From assembly GCF_026626635.1 (NCBI RefSeq), contig NZ_JAPNKA010000001.1, forward strand, positions 2,976,001 to 3,040,000: DNA of 64,000 nucleotides, read 5' to 3'. This document shows, piece after piece, positions 38,067 to 46,804 of this stretch. A program made the position numbers and the translations under genes. This DNA comes from Archangium lansingense. GTDB taxonomy: Bacteria > Myxococcota > Myxococcia > Myxococcales > Myxococcaceae. The notes under the pieces are model-generated. The model was not told where the DNA came from, made no database searches, and worked only from the letters and a program-made list of their open reading frames with translations. How positions within the stretch are numbered: position 1 is the stretch's first letter; each line of letters opens with the position of its first letter.

Positions 38067-38076
38067 TCACCCGCGG

Positions 38077-39030
38077 ATGAAGCGCCGCACCTTCCGAGTC
38101 GAAGTCGCCCTCACGGGCCGTTCCCTAGGCGAGGCGCTGGCGGCGGAGCTGGGTGTCCCGCGCGAGGAGGCGGAGCGGCTGGTGAGCGTGGGAGCGGTGT
38201 ACGTCGCCGGGCGTCGGAGCCGGGACGCGGGGACGCGACTGGCGGCGGGGCAGGTGGTGACGGTGGTGCTGGAGGAGGGTGGACAGAGCCCGCTCGCGGC
38301 GGCGCCGGCCTCGGCGCTGGAGTTGCGGATCCTCCACGAGGACGCGGACGTCATCGCGGTGGACAAGCCGGCGGGGATGACTGCGCAGCCGACGGAGGGA
38401 CGGGTAGGGGACAGCCTGGTGGACCGGGTGGGCGAGCACCTGAAGCGGCCCGCGGGGTTGGTGCACCGGTTGGATCGGGAGACGTCCGGGGTGACGGTGT
38501 TCGGCAAGACGCCCCAGGCGACAACGGCGCTGGCGGAGGAGTTCCGCGAGGGCCGGGCTCGCAAGCGTTACCTTGCCGCTGTGGGGCCGGTGGAACTGCC
38601 GTCACAGGGCATCATTGATCTGCCGCTGTCGAAGGACCCGTCCCGGCCGGGGCGTTGGCGAGCGACCCGCGCGGCGAATGGGATACCCGCGCTCTCGGAG
38701 TATCGCGTGCTGCACGCGGGGAAGGACTTCTGCCTGGTGGAGCTGCTGCCTCAGACGGGGCGGACGCACCAGTTGCGCGCGCACCTGACCGCGTTGGGTG
38801 CGCCGATTCTCGGGGACAAGCGCTACGGAGGAGCGGCGCAGGCGGGCGGGATTCCGGCTCCGCGGTGTCTGCTGCATGCACAAGCGCTGGAGCTGGGGCA
38901 CCCGAGAACGGGGAAGCTGGTGCGGTTCGAGGCTCCCGTGCCGGAGGACCTCGCGCGCTTCTTCGCGGCGGCGGGTGTTGCCGCTCCCTCGGGCACCATC
39001 CGCCCGCTGGAGGAGGGGGGGCGGGGGTAG
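38077..39030 (+). CDS. RluA-family 23S/tRNA-type pseudouridine synthase
   Basis: A 317-residue enzyme. The N-terminal 75 residues form an S4-like RNA-binding region (LGVPREEAERLVSVGAVYVAG), and the catalytic domain has ILHEDADVIAVDKPAGM, the active-site motif HRLDRETSG with the catalytic Asp, and QTGRTHQLRAHL. It converts uridine to pseudouridine in rRNA or tRNA; the position cannot be told. It starts ten bases after the Tad-like operon and could be read through from it. A paralogue lies at 51302-52234, so the two probably modify different sites. Confidence 0.92.
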   Translation: MKRRTFRVEVALTGRSLGEALAAELGVPREEAERLVSVGAVYVAGRRSRDAGTRLAAGQVVTVVLEEGGQSPLAAAPASALELRILHEDADVIAVDKPAGMTAQPTEGRVGDSLVDRVGEHLKRPAGLVHRLDRETSGVTVFGKTPQATTALAEEFREGRARKRYLAAVGPVELPSQGIIDLPLSKDPSRPGRWRATRAANGIPALSEYRVLHAGKDFCLVELLPQTGRTHQLRAHLTALGAPILGDKRYGGAAQAGGIPAPRCLLHAQALELGHPRTGKLVRFEAPVPEDLARFFAAAGVAAPSGTIRPLEEGGRG

Positions 39031-39099
39031 GCGGACGGGACGGCTCGATGCACGGTACGATGCACCGTGCGCCCGGCTGGGTGGGCTCGTGGAGATTGC

Positions 39100-39705
39100 A
39101 TGGGGAGTATCGAGCAGCCCTTGGAGTTCTGGCTCCAGGATCTGGCGCGGCGCCGGACCTTCGTGAAGCCGGAGCACACCATCCGCGGCTTCTTCTTCAA
39201 TGGCATCCTGGAGAACCTCCGGACGCTCGGGGACGAGGCGCTGGTGGCGCGTTGCCGGGAAGCGTGTAGCCAGGAGCGCTTCCTGGACTTCTTCAGCTAC
39301 TCCGTCGAGCTGCTGTTCCCCATCTTCTTCACCGCGCTGCCCACGCTCGCCGAGCGGCATGGTGGAGCCGAGGTCGCGCTGCGGCAGATAGGGCAGCGGG
39401 CCTCCATCGACTTCCTGGCGTCCGTGGCCGGCAGGGCGCTGCTGATGCTGAACCAGGCGCGGCCCCAGTCGTTGATCAACAGCATGCCGGCCGCCTTCCG
39501 CGTGGGGATGAGCTTTGGAAGCTCCCAGGTGGAATGGACAGGGCCACGCGGGGGTCGTCTCCACGCGCAGTGCAGCTACATGCCTCCCCCATTCCACGAG
39601 GGGATGGTGCGGCAGATGCTCGAGGCGGCGCGGGCCCGGGGGATTCAGGCCGCCGCGCGCTCGACGGGAGAGCTCGACATCGTGTGTGAGTTCTCCTGGG
39701 AGTGA
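39100..39705 (+). CDS. DUF2378 (TIGR02265) family protein
   Basis: A 201-residue member of the myxobacterial DUF2378 family. It shows the family pattern well: VKPEHTIRGFFFNGILE, LGDEALVARCRE, RFLDFFSYSVE, ALRQIGQRASIDFLAS, VGMSFGSSQVEWTGP and a C-terminal ELDIVCEFSWE. ATG 39100 has GGAG nine bases upstream. A short inverted repeat GCACGGT/ACCGTGC lies about 40 bases upstream of the start. The family resembles a heme-free, ligand-binding-like alpha/beta fold in general feel, but no function is established. It is cytosolic and probably a single-gene unit. Confidence 0.88.
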   Translation: MGSIEQPLEFWLQDLARRRTFVKPEHTIRGFFFNGILENLRTLGDEALVARCREACSQERFLDFFSYSVELLFPIFFTALPTLAERHGGAEVALRQIGQRASIDFLASVAGRALLMLNQARPQSLINSMPAAFRVGMSFGSSQVEWTGPRGGRLHAQCSYMPPPFHEGMVRQMLEAARARGIQAAARSTGELDIVCEFSWE

Positions 39706-39724
39706 GCTTCTCGAGCCCGGTCGC

Positions 39725-41284
39725 CTATTGGGTGCCGCCCTCGCGCAGGCGCGGCGGGAGGTGCGGCGCGAACTCCTCGAACTGCGGCTCCACCCGCTCC
39801 GGTGGCGCGCGCTTCAGCGCGGTGGGGGTGACACCAGCCCAGCGGCGCACTGTGTCGAAGGCCTCCGAGTACCGCGGCTCGGGGAGCTGGCTGATGCTGC
39901 TGCCGTGGTTTCCGCCTGGCACCTCGTACAGGTAGGAGTCCCTGGCGCCTCCCAGCGAGTAGGCCGCTGCGCTCCACGGGTCGAGCTCGCCATAGATGAA
40001 CATCAACCGCTCGCCCTGCGTGGACACCCAGTCCTGGATGTCCTGCATGGCCTGCTCTCGGAAGACGAGGGGCACGCCGGGCGGCGCATACACCAGCGCG
40101 GAGTCCGTCCCCGGGAAGTGGATGAGGCTTCCCAGGAAGGCCTCGTATGGTCTGGGCCAGCCCAGCTCCACCGCCGCCTGGTAGTAATAGGGCGCGTAGT
40201 GGCCGAGTCCGCTGGTCCCCGTATCCGCGAACGTGGCCAGGCCCACCTGCTGGTTCATCACTGTGAGCAGCTCCGCGCCCGTGGCCTCGTTCCCCGGGAA
40301 CTGGTCGCAGTTGGCCGGGGAGTCGTACTGCCAGAAGGCGAAGTAGGTCTCGATGACCGCATGCTCCAGCGCCTTCTCGTCGCCGAGCTGTGAGTAGGTC
40401 AGCCCGTTGTTCTGTGCATAGGTTCGCAACAGCCCCAGCCTCTCCTCGCGCCGCTCCAGCACCGTCCGCTGGAAGGTGTGAATGCGCTCGCGGCAGGCGG
40501 CCTGGGCGTCGCCACCGACAGCGTCCTGAAAGGCGGGGAAGCGCTCGTCATCGCGGCGTGCGATGGGGGCCACGTACGCCACCGTCCCGTCCACGTCCTG
40601 CGGGTAGAATCGCCGGAAGAACACCACCGTCTCACCGCCCTTGCTGCTTCCGGTGGACAGCCAGCGCCTGCCGTAGAGGGGCTTGAAGGCCTGGACGATG
40701 CGGTGGAAGTCCGCGGCGGACTGCTGGATGGTCAGCAGGCTCCAGTCCGCTGGCTCCGGGCGACTCGGGAGGAAGAAGCGGTGCTCGACGGAGAGCTGGT
40801 TGGCTCCCAGCATGGCCGTCAGCTCGCGCCGGCTCGGGCGCGTGGAGACGTAGTAGCCACCGGTATAGAGGACCATGGGCGCCGTGTCCGACTTGTGCAG
40901 CAACGTCAGACGTTGCTTGAAGCGCTGGCACTCCGGACGGGAGTGATCGGCCGGCTGGTCGTACTCCATGATGAAGAAGCGGTAGCCCGAGGGCACCCCG
41001 TTGGGGTTCTCCTGCACGGTGAGCCCGGGGATGGCGCGCAGCCGCTCCAGGATGTCCACCGTTGGATTCTGGAGGAGGGCCTTGTTCGCCACCGCCTCCA
41101 CGAACGTCTGGCCGGTGCCACACAGGGGTGGATTCGTGCCGGCGTCCGGCAGCTCCGTGCCGCCATCGCCCACGCCCCCATCCGGAGTCGGGTTGGGGTT
41201 GTCTCCGCAGGCTCCCAGGGTGAGCAGGAGCAGGACGGGAACAAGGAGGACGGTGGAACTGGTGCCGCGGTCGGGGATGCTCAT
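39725..41284 (-). CDS. S37-like serine peptidase lipoprotein
   Basis: A 519-residue exported protein. The start at ATG 41284 gives a signal peptide ending TLGAC (Cys26) followed by an Asn/Pro/Asp/Gly-rich tether. The body looks like the S37 (PS-10) peptidase family of alpha/beta hydrolases: FIMEYDQPADH, the nucleophile elbow STGSSKGGETVVF, an Asp region YGELDPWSAAAY and a His at PGGNHGSS. These enzymes are tripeptidyl aminopeptidase-like in Streptomyces. It should act on the cell surface, releasing small peptides from extracellular protein, in line with the predatory proteolytic repertoire. An in-frame GTG/ATG further upstream would add 29 unlikely residues. Confidence 0.85.
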   Translation of the reverse strand: MSIPDRGTSSTVLLVPVLLLLTLGACGDNPNPTPDGGVGDGGTELPDAGTNPPLCGTGQTFVEAVANKALLQNPTVDILERLRAIPGLTVQENPNGVPSGYRFFIMEYDQPADHSRPECQRFKQRLTLLHKSDTAPMVLYTGGYYVSTRPSRRELTAMLGANQLSVEHRFFLPSRPEPADWSLLTIQQSAADFHRIVQAFKPLYGRRWLSTGSSKGGETVVFFRRFYPQDVDGTVAYVAPIARRDDERFPAFQDAVGGDAQAACRERIHTFQRTVLERREERLGLLRTYAQNNGLTYSQLGDEKALEHAVIETYFAFWQYDSPANCDQFPGNEATGAELLTVMNQQVGLATFADTGTSGLGHYAPYYYQAAVELGWPRPYEAFLGSLIHFPGTDSALVYAPPGVPLVFREQAMQDIQDWVSTQGERLMFIYGELDPWSAAAYSLGGARDSYLYEVPGGNHGSSISQLPEPRYSEAFDTVRRWAGVTPTALKRAPPERVEPQFEEFAPHLPPRLREGGTQ

Positions 41285-41411
41285 GGAGTTGTTTTGTGAT
41301 TCGCGCGGGCACCATGCGGAGGCCCGCCGGGTGATGTTACCGCACGCCCTTCCCGGTGCGGATGCAGGCAACCTTCTCTCCCTGCCAGCATGCCCGGAGT
41401 GATGGGTTGTC

Positions 41412-41417
41412 TATATT
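41412..41417 (+). promoter_or_regulatory. Probable -10 element, leaderless transcript
   Basis: TATATT lies six bases before ATG 41424, exactly the spacing that puts +1 on the A of ATG. No ribosome-binding site precedes the start. The -35 region is poorly conserved. Confidence 0.45.
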
Positions 41418-41423
41418 CGCGTC

Positions 41424-42149
41424 ATGACTCGAGACAGTGTGGCCGCCGCGACCTTCAACAACGCGGCATGGTGCGATGCGGTGTGCCGTACGCATGGGCG
41501 CCCAGGCGAGTTCGCGGAAGCACTGTGGCTGAATCGCGCCGAGGTGCCACGGTTCTACCCAAACGTCGTCACACTCACTCCGGATGGAGAGACTCAGCAG
41601 GTGGACGAGATCTCCGCGCTCGAGCTACCGGGTCGCTGGGGGGTCAAGGACAGCTTCGCGACGCTCGACCTCGCACCGCTGGGCTTCGTGGAGCTGTTCT
41701 CCGCGCAGTGGATCCATTTCCCCTCCGAGAGGCGGGTCCCTGCCCACTCCGGTGGCGCGCGCTGGGTCCGGGTCCGCGATACAGCCGCACTGACCGCGTG
41801 GGAGGCGGCCTGGAGTGGCCAGCCCGGGACTGCCGGGCCGGATCCTGCGCACGCCGTGTTTCGTCCTGGCCTTCTCGATGACGCGAGCACGACGTTCCTC
41901 GCTGCGTACCGCGACGACACCCTTGTCGCCGGAGCCATCGCGTATCGAGCCGCAGGCGTCGTGAGCCTGTCGAACACCTTCTTCACGGCCGCGGAGGCTG
42001 GGGCGCTGCGCGCGGAACTGCTCGTGCAACTCCAGGCTGCGTTCCCGGGCCTGCCGGTCGTGGGCTACGAGCACGGTGACGAGCTGGCCGCGTGGTGTGA
42101 CCTGGGCTTCAAGCCCATTGGCCCCCTGCGGGTCTGGCTGAAGAAGTAA
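41424..42149 (+). CDS. GNAT-like acetyltransferase-fold protein
   Basis: A 241-residue cytosolic protein. The C-terminal half has the order of a GNAT fold: TTFLAAYRDDTLVAGAIAYRAAGVVSLSNTFFTAAEAGALRAELL, then PVVGYEHGDELAAWCDLGFKPIGPLRVWLKK, where the last part matches the familiar GF-x-x-x-G-x-x-x-W ending. The acetyl-CoA pyrophosphate loop (Q/R-x-x-G-x-G/A) is not evident, so it may be a degenerate or non-canonical member. Substrate and role are unknown. It is read from a probable leaderless promoter and converges on the GT2 gene. Confidence 0.65.
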   Translation: MTRDSVAAATFNNAAWCDAVCRTHGRPGEFAEALWLNRAEVPRFYPNVVTLTPDGETQQVDEISALELPGRWGVKDSFATLDLAPLGFVELFSAQWIHFPSERRVPAHSGGARWVRVRDTAALTAWEAAWSGQPGTAGPDPAHAVFRPGLLDDASTTFLAAYRDDTLVAGAIAYRAAGVVSLSNTFFTAAEAGALRAELLVQLQAAFPGLPVVGYEHGDELAAWCDLGFKPIGPLRVWLKK

Positions 42150-42177
42150 GCGCGAAGCGTGCATCGTGTCACCGCGC

Positions 42178-43194
42178 TCACGCGGCACAGGTGAAATGCA
42201 CGCCTTCGAGCCAACCGAGCGCCGTGAGGGTTGCTCGAATCTCGTCGCGGATACCCCGTACTCCCACCGCTGCGATGAGGTGCGTGTCCTCCGGCGGTGC
42301 TCCCAGGGACTCCGGCGCGTCCACCGGAATCCCATGGATGAGCGTGCCCACCTTGCGCGGGTGCACGTCGATGAAGCGCTTCACCCGGGCCCCCTCCGCC
42401 AGCAGGAAGCGCGTCAGGATGAGCCCTCCCGGGCCCGTGCCCCATACCGTCAGGGGACGCCCCGCCACTTCCCGGCTCCGCGCCAGGTAGCGCGCCTTCA
42501 CCCAGATGAATCGTTTGTGCGCATACCTCGGGTCCGTGCGCGTCAGCCGCTCCGTGCTGTCCCTCCAGCGAAACAGCACCTCCGGCAGGTTGTGCATCCG
42601 GTGGCCCCGGTGGATGAGCTTCAGCCACAGGTCGTAGTCCTCCGGGAAGTCGCCGTGCTCCCACCCGCCCGCCGCCACCACCGCCTCTCGCCGTAGGCAC
42701 ACCGAGGGATGGCAGATGGGGCTCTCCACGAAGCGCTCGCGGTGCAGCCGCTCGGGCGTGGTGAGCCCGTTGAGCCATGCCGCGTAGTCCCTCATCGAGG
42801 GGCTTACTGGCTGGTCCTCGCGGAACAGCTCCACGCCGGTGCCAACGCCTCCCAGGCTCGGGTCTGCCTCCAGGGCCGCGAGGCTCGCCTCCAGGCGTCG
42901 GGGCAGCGCCTCGTCGTCCGCGTCCATCCGCGCCACGTAGGGGGAAGTGGCATGCGAGAGGGCAAGGTTGAGCGCGGCCACCAGCCCGCGGCCACCCCCC
43001 TCCAGCACCTCCACCCGGGTGTCCCTCGCCGCCAGCCCCTCGAGCACCGCGCGCGTCCCGTCCGTCGAGCCGTCATCCACCGCCAGCACCCGGATTTCAC
43101 GCAGAGTGCCTTCCAGGAGGCTTTCCACGGCGCGAGTCACGGTGCGCTCGGCGTTTCGGGCGGGCAGGAGGACGGTGACGACCGGAGGCGGCAT
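42178..43194 (-). CDS. GT2 glycosyltransferase fused to a Rossmann-like domain
   Basis: A 338-residue protein. Residues 1-225 are a family 2 glycosyltransferase: VVTVLLPARNAERTV, LAVDDGSTDGTR, ARMDADDEALPRR (DXD motif) and DFPEDYDLWLKL. Residues 245-338 form a separate nucleotide-binding-like domain (PLTVWGTGPGGLILTRFL, then VKRFIDVHPRKVG and HLIAAVGVRGIRDEI), as in PglD-like or CoA-binding folds. This fusion is seen in some surface-polysaccharide glycosyltransferases. ATG 43194 is separated by only 21 bases from the divergent TPR gene. Acceptor and sugar are unknown; a role in exopolysaccharide or LPS decoration is likely. Confidence 0.9.
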   Translation of the reverse strand: MPPPVVTVLLPARNAERTVTRAVESLLEGTLREIRVLAVDDGSTDGTRAVLEGLAARDTRVEVLEGGGRGLVAALNLALSHATSPYVARMDADDEALPRRLEASLAALEADPSLGGVGTGVELFREDQPVSPSMRDYAAWLNGLTTPERLHRERFVESPICHPSVCLRREAVVAAGGWEHGDFPEDYDLWLKLIHRGHRMHNLPEVLFRWRDSTERLTRTDPRYAHKRFIWVKARYLARSREVAGRPLTVWGTGPGGLILTRFLLAEGARVKRFIDVHPRKVGTLIHGIPVDAPESLGAPPEDTHLIAAVGVRGIRDEIRATLTALGWLEGVHFTCAA

Positions 43195-43200
43195 CCTGTG

Positions 43201-43206
43201 TAGACT
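43201..43206 (+). promoter_or_regulatory. Probable -10 element for the TPR gene, near-leaderless
   Basis: TAGACT lies nine bases before ATG 43216 within the 21-base gap to the divergent GT2 gene. It implies a leader of at most a few bases. Confidence 0.4.
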
Positions 43207-43215
43207 GCCGCACCC

Positions 43216-46200
43216 ATGGGTGGCGTGAGAAACGGCAATGACGCCGGTTCGCCGGAGTCGGCTGATACGCGCCAGCGCTCGCCCGCTGGCTCGCCCCCGT
43301 CTGGGCCGGGCACCGGCGTGTCCGAGCTCGTGGAACGGCACCGTCAGAGCGCCGCCCAACTGCTGGATGAGGGATACGCCGCCCGGGCCTTCGGTGAGTT
43401 GGCGCGGGCCAGCCGCGCTCTGCCCATGACGCCGCGTCTGGCCTCGGTGCTCGTCACCTTCTCGCTGCGCGCGGGGACTGAGGCCGCCGCCATTGCGCTT
43501 CTCTCGTCCGCGCTCAGCAACACCCGCGGGGAGACCCGCCGCGCCGTGCGGCTGCAGCTCGCCCGCGTGCTGCGCCGGGTGGACCAGCTCCCTCGGGCCG
43601 TTGAGGCGCTCCAGGCAATCATTGACGAGGCCCCCGAGGACCGCCGCGCCCGCCGGCTGCTCGATGTCCTTTTCCGCCGCCTCTCCCGCCAGGGCGGGCC
43701 CGCGCCCGAGCCTTCTGCGCTCCCCATCGTGCAGGGAGCGGCCCTCCAGGAGGAGCCGGCGCCCCGGGATGCGCTCTCCGCCGAGGAGTTGAGCCACCGG
43801 AGTGAGACCGTCGAGTTCTCCTCGCCCTGGCTGGAGGACGAGCACACCGTGGAGGCCTCGGGCCCGCCGGATGCGCGGTTCGTGCCGCGTGCTCCCCAGC
43901 CTCGAGCCGAGAAGGCCCCAGCACCCGCTGCTCCGGCGCCCGCTGCCCCAGCACCCGCTGCCGCGGCGCCTGTGGATGACCGGCACCGCACCATCCTTGA
44001 GCTCGCGCTGCCCGAGGTCTGGCCGTACGACGAGGAGGAGGCGACCTCCGAGATGTCCGGCCTGCCCTTCACGGTCGCTGGGGCTCCTGCCGCTCTTCCC
44101 CGGGACGACTCCACCGGAGACGCCTCCAGCCATCGGCGCACGACGATCGAGGTCGTCGATCGCTTCCCGGAGGACGAGGACACCTCCACCGATGCGCCCG
44201 TCTTCCGGCCCGAGTCCCCTCTCATCCCTCCACCGGCTGGGGTGAGGACGGATGCTCCCGTTCCCTGGAGCGGCGACGAGGACACCGAGCCCTCCCGGGT
44301 CATGGTGCCCCGGCAGGAGAACCTGGAGGAGACGCGCCAGGAGGCCCAGCTCATCGCGCGCCGGGCCTGGCGCGAGCTGGCGCAGTTCTACCTGGACCGT
44401 GCCGATGCCTCGAAGGACCTGGGGCTCCGCGCCGAGATTCTCACCCGGCTTGCTGAGCTGCTGGAGAACGAGCTGCAGGACACCGCGGGTGCCGCCCGGG
44501 TGTACGGCCAGATTGTTGCCCTCACCGGAGACCACGCCGCGCTCTCGGAGCAGGTGCGGCTCGTGTCCCAGCGCGCCGATGGTGATGACTGGGCGGTGTG
44601 GCGCGTGCTCGACGAGGCGGTGCAGCGCGCGAGCAATCCCCGGGCTCGTGCCGCCGCCTTCCTGGCTCGTGGCGAGCGGCTGCTGTCCAGTGGTGAGTCC
44701 GCCCGCGCCCGCGCGGACTTCGAGGCCGCGGTAGCCATCTCTCCCCACTCGTTGCCGGCCTTGATGGGGCTCGCCCGGTGTGTCTCCGAGGCGGACCGTG
44801 CCTCGGCCGCCGAGCGTCTGCGCGCCGCGCTCGCCGCCGTGCCCCGCCGCACGCCTCATCGCGCCGAGGGGCTGCGGTGCCTCGCGGAACTCGCCGGAGG
44901 GCCGCTGGCCGATGCGCGGCTCGCCCATTGGGCCTGGTCCGAGGTGCTCGCGGAGCATCCCGAGGACGTCCTCGCGCAGGAGAAGCTCCTGGAGCTGACG
45001 CGGCAGCTCGGCGACAAGGACGGGTTGAGCCGTCTGCTGCGCGCCAGCCTCGCTCGAGAGCCGCGGGGACTGACTGCACGCAAGGTCCGGTTGGAGCTGG
45101 TGGCCACGTTGGAGGCCGCAGGAGAGCGTGGGACCGCGCTCACCGAGCTGCGCCAGGCGGTGCGCTTCGAGCCCGGACACAAGGAAGCGTGGCTGTTGCT
45201 CGTGGAGCGCCTCATCGCGCTTGGGCAGAACGGCGAGGCCGCGTGGGGAATGGAGCATGCCGCCACCGCCACCGAGGATGATGATGAGCGCCTCGGCACC
45301 TGGGAGCGCCTGGCGCGCTTCTGCCGGGATGTGCTCGGAGACGCGACTCGCGCGCAGGTGTACGCCAACCGCGCGGAGAACCTGCGCAAGGCCATCGCCG
45401 AGCGTGTGGCGCCCGCGCTGCACCCCGAGCCGCCGCGCAGTGCCGCCCCCAAGCGGGAGCAGAGCGGCTCGCGCACCTCCATTCTCATCCCGCCGCCGGG
45501 GGCGGTAGAACTCACGCCCACTCCGGCTGCGGCCGCATCCACTGCTGGCTCCGAGTCCGCGCCTACGGTCCTCGAGATGCCCGCGGTGGTCCTACCCATC
45601 GCCGCCAGTCGTCCACCCTCACCGGCTCGCGAGGCCGCACCCGCGAGCCCGCCTCCGGCTGCGCCCGAGGAGCCTCCCGACGCACCGATGCCCGTGGAGA
45701 GCACCCGGTTCATCGCTTGGGAGGCGCCCCCGGGGAAGATGGACCCCGTGCGCCGCCGGGCCCGAGGGACGGGCTCGGTCTCCTCTCCCGAGCCGCTCAC
45801 CCCCTCCGTTTCTTCCGGCAAGCCCGCTCCCTCTCCGGCCCCGGCTGCTGCTCCAGCTCCGGCCCCAGCACCAGTTCCAGCGCAGCTGGAGGGCACCCGA
45901 CCGGCGGCCATCGAGCGCGTGCGCGAGCGTCCGCTCGACGCGGCGGCCTACCGGGAGCTCTCGGCCTTCTTCGCGAGCCGTGGAGACGCAGCGCGCGGCT
46001 CGCTGATGGCGGAGGTGGCCTCGGCGCTCATGGGAGAGAAGGACACTGTCTCCCGGCCTCCGCGCCGCACGCTCACTCCCGAGGAGCGCGCGGGCCTGCG
46101 CCACCCCGGTCTGCGCAATCCGGCGGGTGAGCTGCTCGCCTCGGTGGGCCAGGCGCTCTGCCGCCTCTTTCCCACCTTCGGTCGGGCCTCGGGCTCCTCC

Positions 46201-46800
46201 GAGCCGCTCCGGCCGGATTCGGGCCCCGGAGCGCGCGCCGCCCTGGAGGTGCTGCAGTCCGTTGCCCGCATGCTCGATGTGCGGCTCCCGGAGATCATTC
46301 TCTCCGAGGATGACGGTCCGCCCTTTTCGCTCGTGCACCCGGGAGCCCCGCGCCTGCTGGTGGGCCGACTCGCGGTGCGCCAGGTGCTGCCGGAGCCGGA
46401 GCTGCGCTTCTTCGCGGGGCGGGCGCTGTCCTGCCTCGGACCGGATCTGCTCGCGCTGCGCTGCCTGAAGAAGGATCAGCTGCTGCGCGCGGTGGCCATC
46501 CTCGCCTCGGTGCTGCGCGGCGGGACGGAGTTCGGCCCCGAGGCTCGGGTGGTGCGCGAGGCCCTGCACCCCAACGCTCGCGCCCGGGCCCTGGCTTTGC
46601 TGGAGTCGGCTCAGCGGGAGTTCGATGCGGCAGCGCTCGCGGAGGCGGCGCGCCACTCGGCCAATCGCGCGGGGCTCGTTGCGTGTGGGGGTCCTGGGCC
46701 CGCCGTGGCGGCGCTGAGAGCGCTCAAGTCCAGCGAGCAGGAGTTGGTGGAGCTGGTGCGCTTCTCCGCCTCCGAGCGCTACCTGCCCCTGCGCGGCTGA
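43216..46800 (+). CDS. Large TPR-repeat protein with Pro/Ala-rich linkers
   Basis: A 1194-residue cytosolic protein without signal peptide or membrane helix. Helical repeat regions of TPR type occur near residues 40-155 (GYAARAFGELARASRALP, DQLPRAVEALQAII) and about 375-735 (RARADFEAAVAISP, GTALTELRQAVRFEP). They are joined by disordered segments rich in Pro/Ala/Glu, including an alanine-proline run (APAAPAPAAPAPAAAAP). The last 240 residues are a helical domain with no name I recognise. It probably scaffolds a multi-protein assembly. Large TPR proteins of this sort are common in myxobacteria, and some are linked to motility, but nothing here assigns that. Confidence 0.85.
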   Translation: MGGVRNGNDAGSPESADTRQRSPAGSPPSGPGTGVSELVERHRQSAAQLLDEGYAARAFGELARASRALPMTPRLASVLVTFSLRAGTEAAAIALLSSALSNTRGETRRAVRLQLARVLRRVDQLPRAVEALQAIIDEAPEDRRARRLLDVLFRRLSRQGGPAPEPSALPIVQGAALQEEPAPRDALSAEELSHRSETVEFSSPWLEDEHTVEASGPPDARFVPRAPQPRAEKAPAPAAPAPAAPAPAAAAPVDDRHRTILELALPEVWPYDEEEATSEMSGLPFTVAGAPAALPRDDSTGDASSHRRTTIEVVDRFPEDEDTSTDAPVFRPESPLIPPPAGVRTDAPVPWSGDEDTEPSRVMVPRQENLEETRQEAQLIARRAWRELAQFYLDRADASKDLGLRAEILTRLAELLENELQDTAGAARVYGQIVALTGDHAALSEQVRLVSQRADGDDWAVWRVLDEAVQRASNPRARAAAFLARGERLLSSGESARARADFEAAVAISPHSLPALMGLARCVSEADRASAAERLRAALAAVPRRTPHRAEGLRCLAELAGGPLADARLAHWAWSEVLAEHPEDVLAQEKLLELTRQLGDKDGLSRLLRASLAREPRGLTARKVRLELVATLEAAGERGTALTELRQAVRFEPGHKEAWLLLVERLIALGQNGEAAWGMEHAATATEDDDERLGTWERLARFCRDVLGDATRAQVYANRAENLRKAIAERVAPALHPEPPRSAAPKREQSGSRTSILIPPPGAVELTPTPAAAASTAGSESAPTVLEMPAVVLPIAASRPPSPAREAAPASPPPAAPEEPPDAPMPVESTRFIAWEAPPGKMDPVRRRARGTGSVSSPEPLTPSVSSGKPAPSPAPAAAPAPAPAPVPAQLEGTRPAAIERVRERPLDAAAYRELSAFFASRGDAARGSLMAEVASALMGEKDTVSRPPRRTLTPEERAGLRHPGLRNPAGELLASVGQALCRLFPTFGRASGSSEPLRPDSGPGARAALEVLQSVARMLDVRLPEIILSEDDGPPFSLVHPGAPRLLVGRLAVRQVLPEPELRFFAGRALSCLGPDLLALRCLKKDQLLRAVAILASVLRGGTEFGPEARVVREALHPNARARALALLESAQREFDAAALAEAARHSANRAGLVACGGPGPAVAALRALKSSEQELVELVRFSASERYLPLRG

Positions 46801-46804
46801 GGCC

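Noticed and set aside
43195-45423. Long minus-strand extension upstream of the GT2 gene (open frame of 1081 residues)
   Set aside because: Residues before ATG 43194 are antisense to the TPR gene and have no family character; the GT2 domain starts exactly at 43194.
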